Shown here piece after piece: positions 5,458 through 6,194 of a stretch of DNA of 6,194 nt. Location: the NCBI GenBank assembly GCA_934358235.1, contig CAKRKK010000144.1, forward strand, positions 1 through 6,194, in the 5' to 3' direction. Within the stretch, counting starts at the first letter, position 1; every line of letters starts with the position of its first letter. The notes beneath the pieces were generated by a model. The model had not been told where the DNA came from, searched no databases, and saw only the letters and a program-made list of their open reading frames with translations. Source of the DNA: an uncultured Lachnospira sp. (GTDB lineage: Bacteria > Bacillota > Clostridia > Lachnospirales > Lachnospiraceae). The position numbers and the translations under genes were made by a program.

Positions 5458-6194
5458 TTATTTATTTTTCTTATTATCATCGAAATCCATATCAAGAAGA
5501 AAATCTCCCTCATACTCTTCCGTTCTGTTGCTTCTTTTCTTAAGTGGCACACCATTTACATTATCTGGCTTTCCAGATACCGAAGCATTATGCGCACTCT
5601 TTCTTGCTGCTACTGAACCAACACTTCCTGCCGCAGGTCTGCTTCCTTTTCTTTGTGGAGCCTGATTATTGGCTGCTTTCTTACGTTCATTATTCCTTGC
5701 TGATGCCTCCTTTGCTCTTTCAAAGGACTTGTCAGGTGACTGTTCACTATTATAATTGCCATAATAGTTACCATAGTACTTACCATAATACTTGCCATAA
5801 TATCCATTCTCTGATAAGTCAACCTTATTAAGAACGCTTCCTATAATCTTAACCTTAGTCTTCTTAAGCTGCTCCATAACATTCTGCGCGAACTTGTAGC
5901 TTATCTGATTAGCAGCTATTACAAGCACCGCACCATCACTTACTGTTGCTACTATTGCCGCATCAATTACCGAACCAAGAGGTGGCGTGTCTACTATGAC
6001 ATAATCATATTCCTCACGCATCTGCTGGATTGTCTCCTTAAATAAAGGACTATCCAGAAGCTCTGCTGGATTAGGTGGTACAGGACCTGCCAGAATAACA
6101 TCCATATTTTCAACATTGGTTGAATATATAACCTCTTCGAGAGTATTCTGTCCTGAAAGAAAATGTGTTAACCCCTTAACACCCTTCTTTACCC
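5458..6194 (-). CDS. Bacterial tyrosine kinase, CpsD/CapB family (C-terminal part, runs off right edge)
   Basis: The frame stays open to the right edge; 244 residues are visible and the true start is outside. The visible protein begins VKKGVKGLTHFLSGQ, matching the region just after the Walker A' motif of BY-kinases, so Walker A and A' lie upstream of the window. AGPVPPNPAELL (about 35-46) and the Walker B segment YVIVDTPPLG (64-73) are diagnostic of the CpsD/CapB/EpsB group, which autophosphorylates tyrosines and regulates polysaccharide polymerisation and export. The kinase fold ends near NKVDLSENG. The expected tyrosine cluster follows at 131-147: four YYG units and a final Tyr, nine tyrosines in all. 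About 97 more residues follow. They are Ala/Ser/Arg/Lys/Asn-rich, probably disordered, and end in an acidic EEYEGDFLLDMDFDD stretch plus a lysine-rich end, whereas many homologues stop soon after the cluster. The membrane adaptor (CpsC type) is presumably upstream. Confidence 0.93.
   Translation of the reverse strand, partial: VKKGVKGLTHFLSGQNTLEEVIYSTNVENMDVILAGPVPPNPAELLDSPLFKETIQQMREEYDYVIVDTPPLGSVIDAAIVATVSDGAVLVIAANQISYKFAQNVMEQLKKTKVKIIGSVLNKVDLSENGYYGKYYGKYYGNYYGNYNSEQSPDKSFERAKEASARNNERKKAANNQAPQRKGSRPAAGSVGSVAARKSAHNASVSGKPDNVNGVPLKKRSNRTEEYEGDFLLDMDFDDNKKNK
5759..5806. repeat. Four 12-bp tandem repeats encoding YYGK/YYGN units
   Basis: Four contiguous 12-bp units of the form CCATARTAnyTn start at 5759, 5771, 5783 and 5795 and lie in frame in the tyrosine kinase gene. 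Each encodes a Tyr-Tyr-Gly-Lys/Asn unit of the autophosphorylation cluster. Slippage would change the number of tyrosines without breaking the frame. Confidence 0.85.

Noticed and set aside
5759..5806. Short regularly spaced repeat as a CRISPR array
   Set aside because: The units are 12 bp, contiguous without spacers, and encode in-frame YYGK/YYGN in the kinase gene.
6103..6105. ATG at 6105 as the start of the kinase-family gene
   Set aside because: The reading frame upstream stays open to the edge and encodes conserved BY-kinase sequence (GLTHFLSGQNTLEEV), so this Met is internal.

Overview
The window is AT-rich, every gene I can support lies on the minus strand, and the gene set points to a gut-type Clostridia, most likely Lachnospiraceae (inference). 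The strongest taxonomic signal is a SCIFF/ranthipeptide precursor of near-invariant clostridial type, supported by strong AGGAGG-type ribosome sites and sigma-A-like promoters. Read in the direction of transcription (right to left), there are four transcription units.

(1) 6194-3877: the 3' end of an exopolysaccharide (EPS) operon. It holds the C-terminal part of a bacterial tyrosine kinase (CpsD/CapB type, open at the right edge) with a tyrosine-rich YYGK/YYGN repeat and an unusually long disordered tail. A complete polyprenyl-phosphate sugar-1-phosphate transferase follows, which starts EPS repeat-unit assembly on the lipid carrier. The operon ends in an intrinsic terminator, with a weaker hairpin behind it.

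(2) 3721-1866: a monocistronic phospho-sugar mutase (phosphoglucomutase type). It has its own TATAAT promoter, phased A-tracts upstream, and a strong terminator. It could supply glucose-1-phosphate for sugar nucleotides used by unit 1.

(3) 1619-479: an AEC (auxin efflux carrier) family permease with its own promoter. A perfect 12-bp palindrome lies against the -10 box and could be an operator. Between units 2 and 3 is about 340 bp without a convincing gene. It contains two adjacent tandem duplications and a cluster of small hairpins.

(4) 444-1: scfA, the six-cysteine ranthipeptide precursor, with a GTG start, its own TTGAAA-N17-TATACT promoter and a consensus ribosome site. A terminator-like hairpin with a short U-tract follows. 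The first 17 codons of scfB, the radical SAM maturase, then run off the left edge. The hairpin between precursor and maturase suggests that partial termination sets the precursor-to-enzyme ratio.

For four of the five genes with a visible start, promoter and/or ribosome-site evidence places that start downstream of the longest possible ORF: scfA, the AEC permease, the mutase and the sugar transferase. I see no tRNA, rRNA, CRISPR array, insertion sequence or prophage gene.
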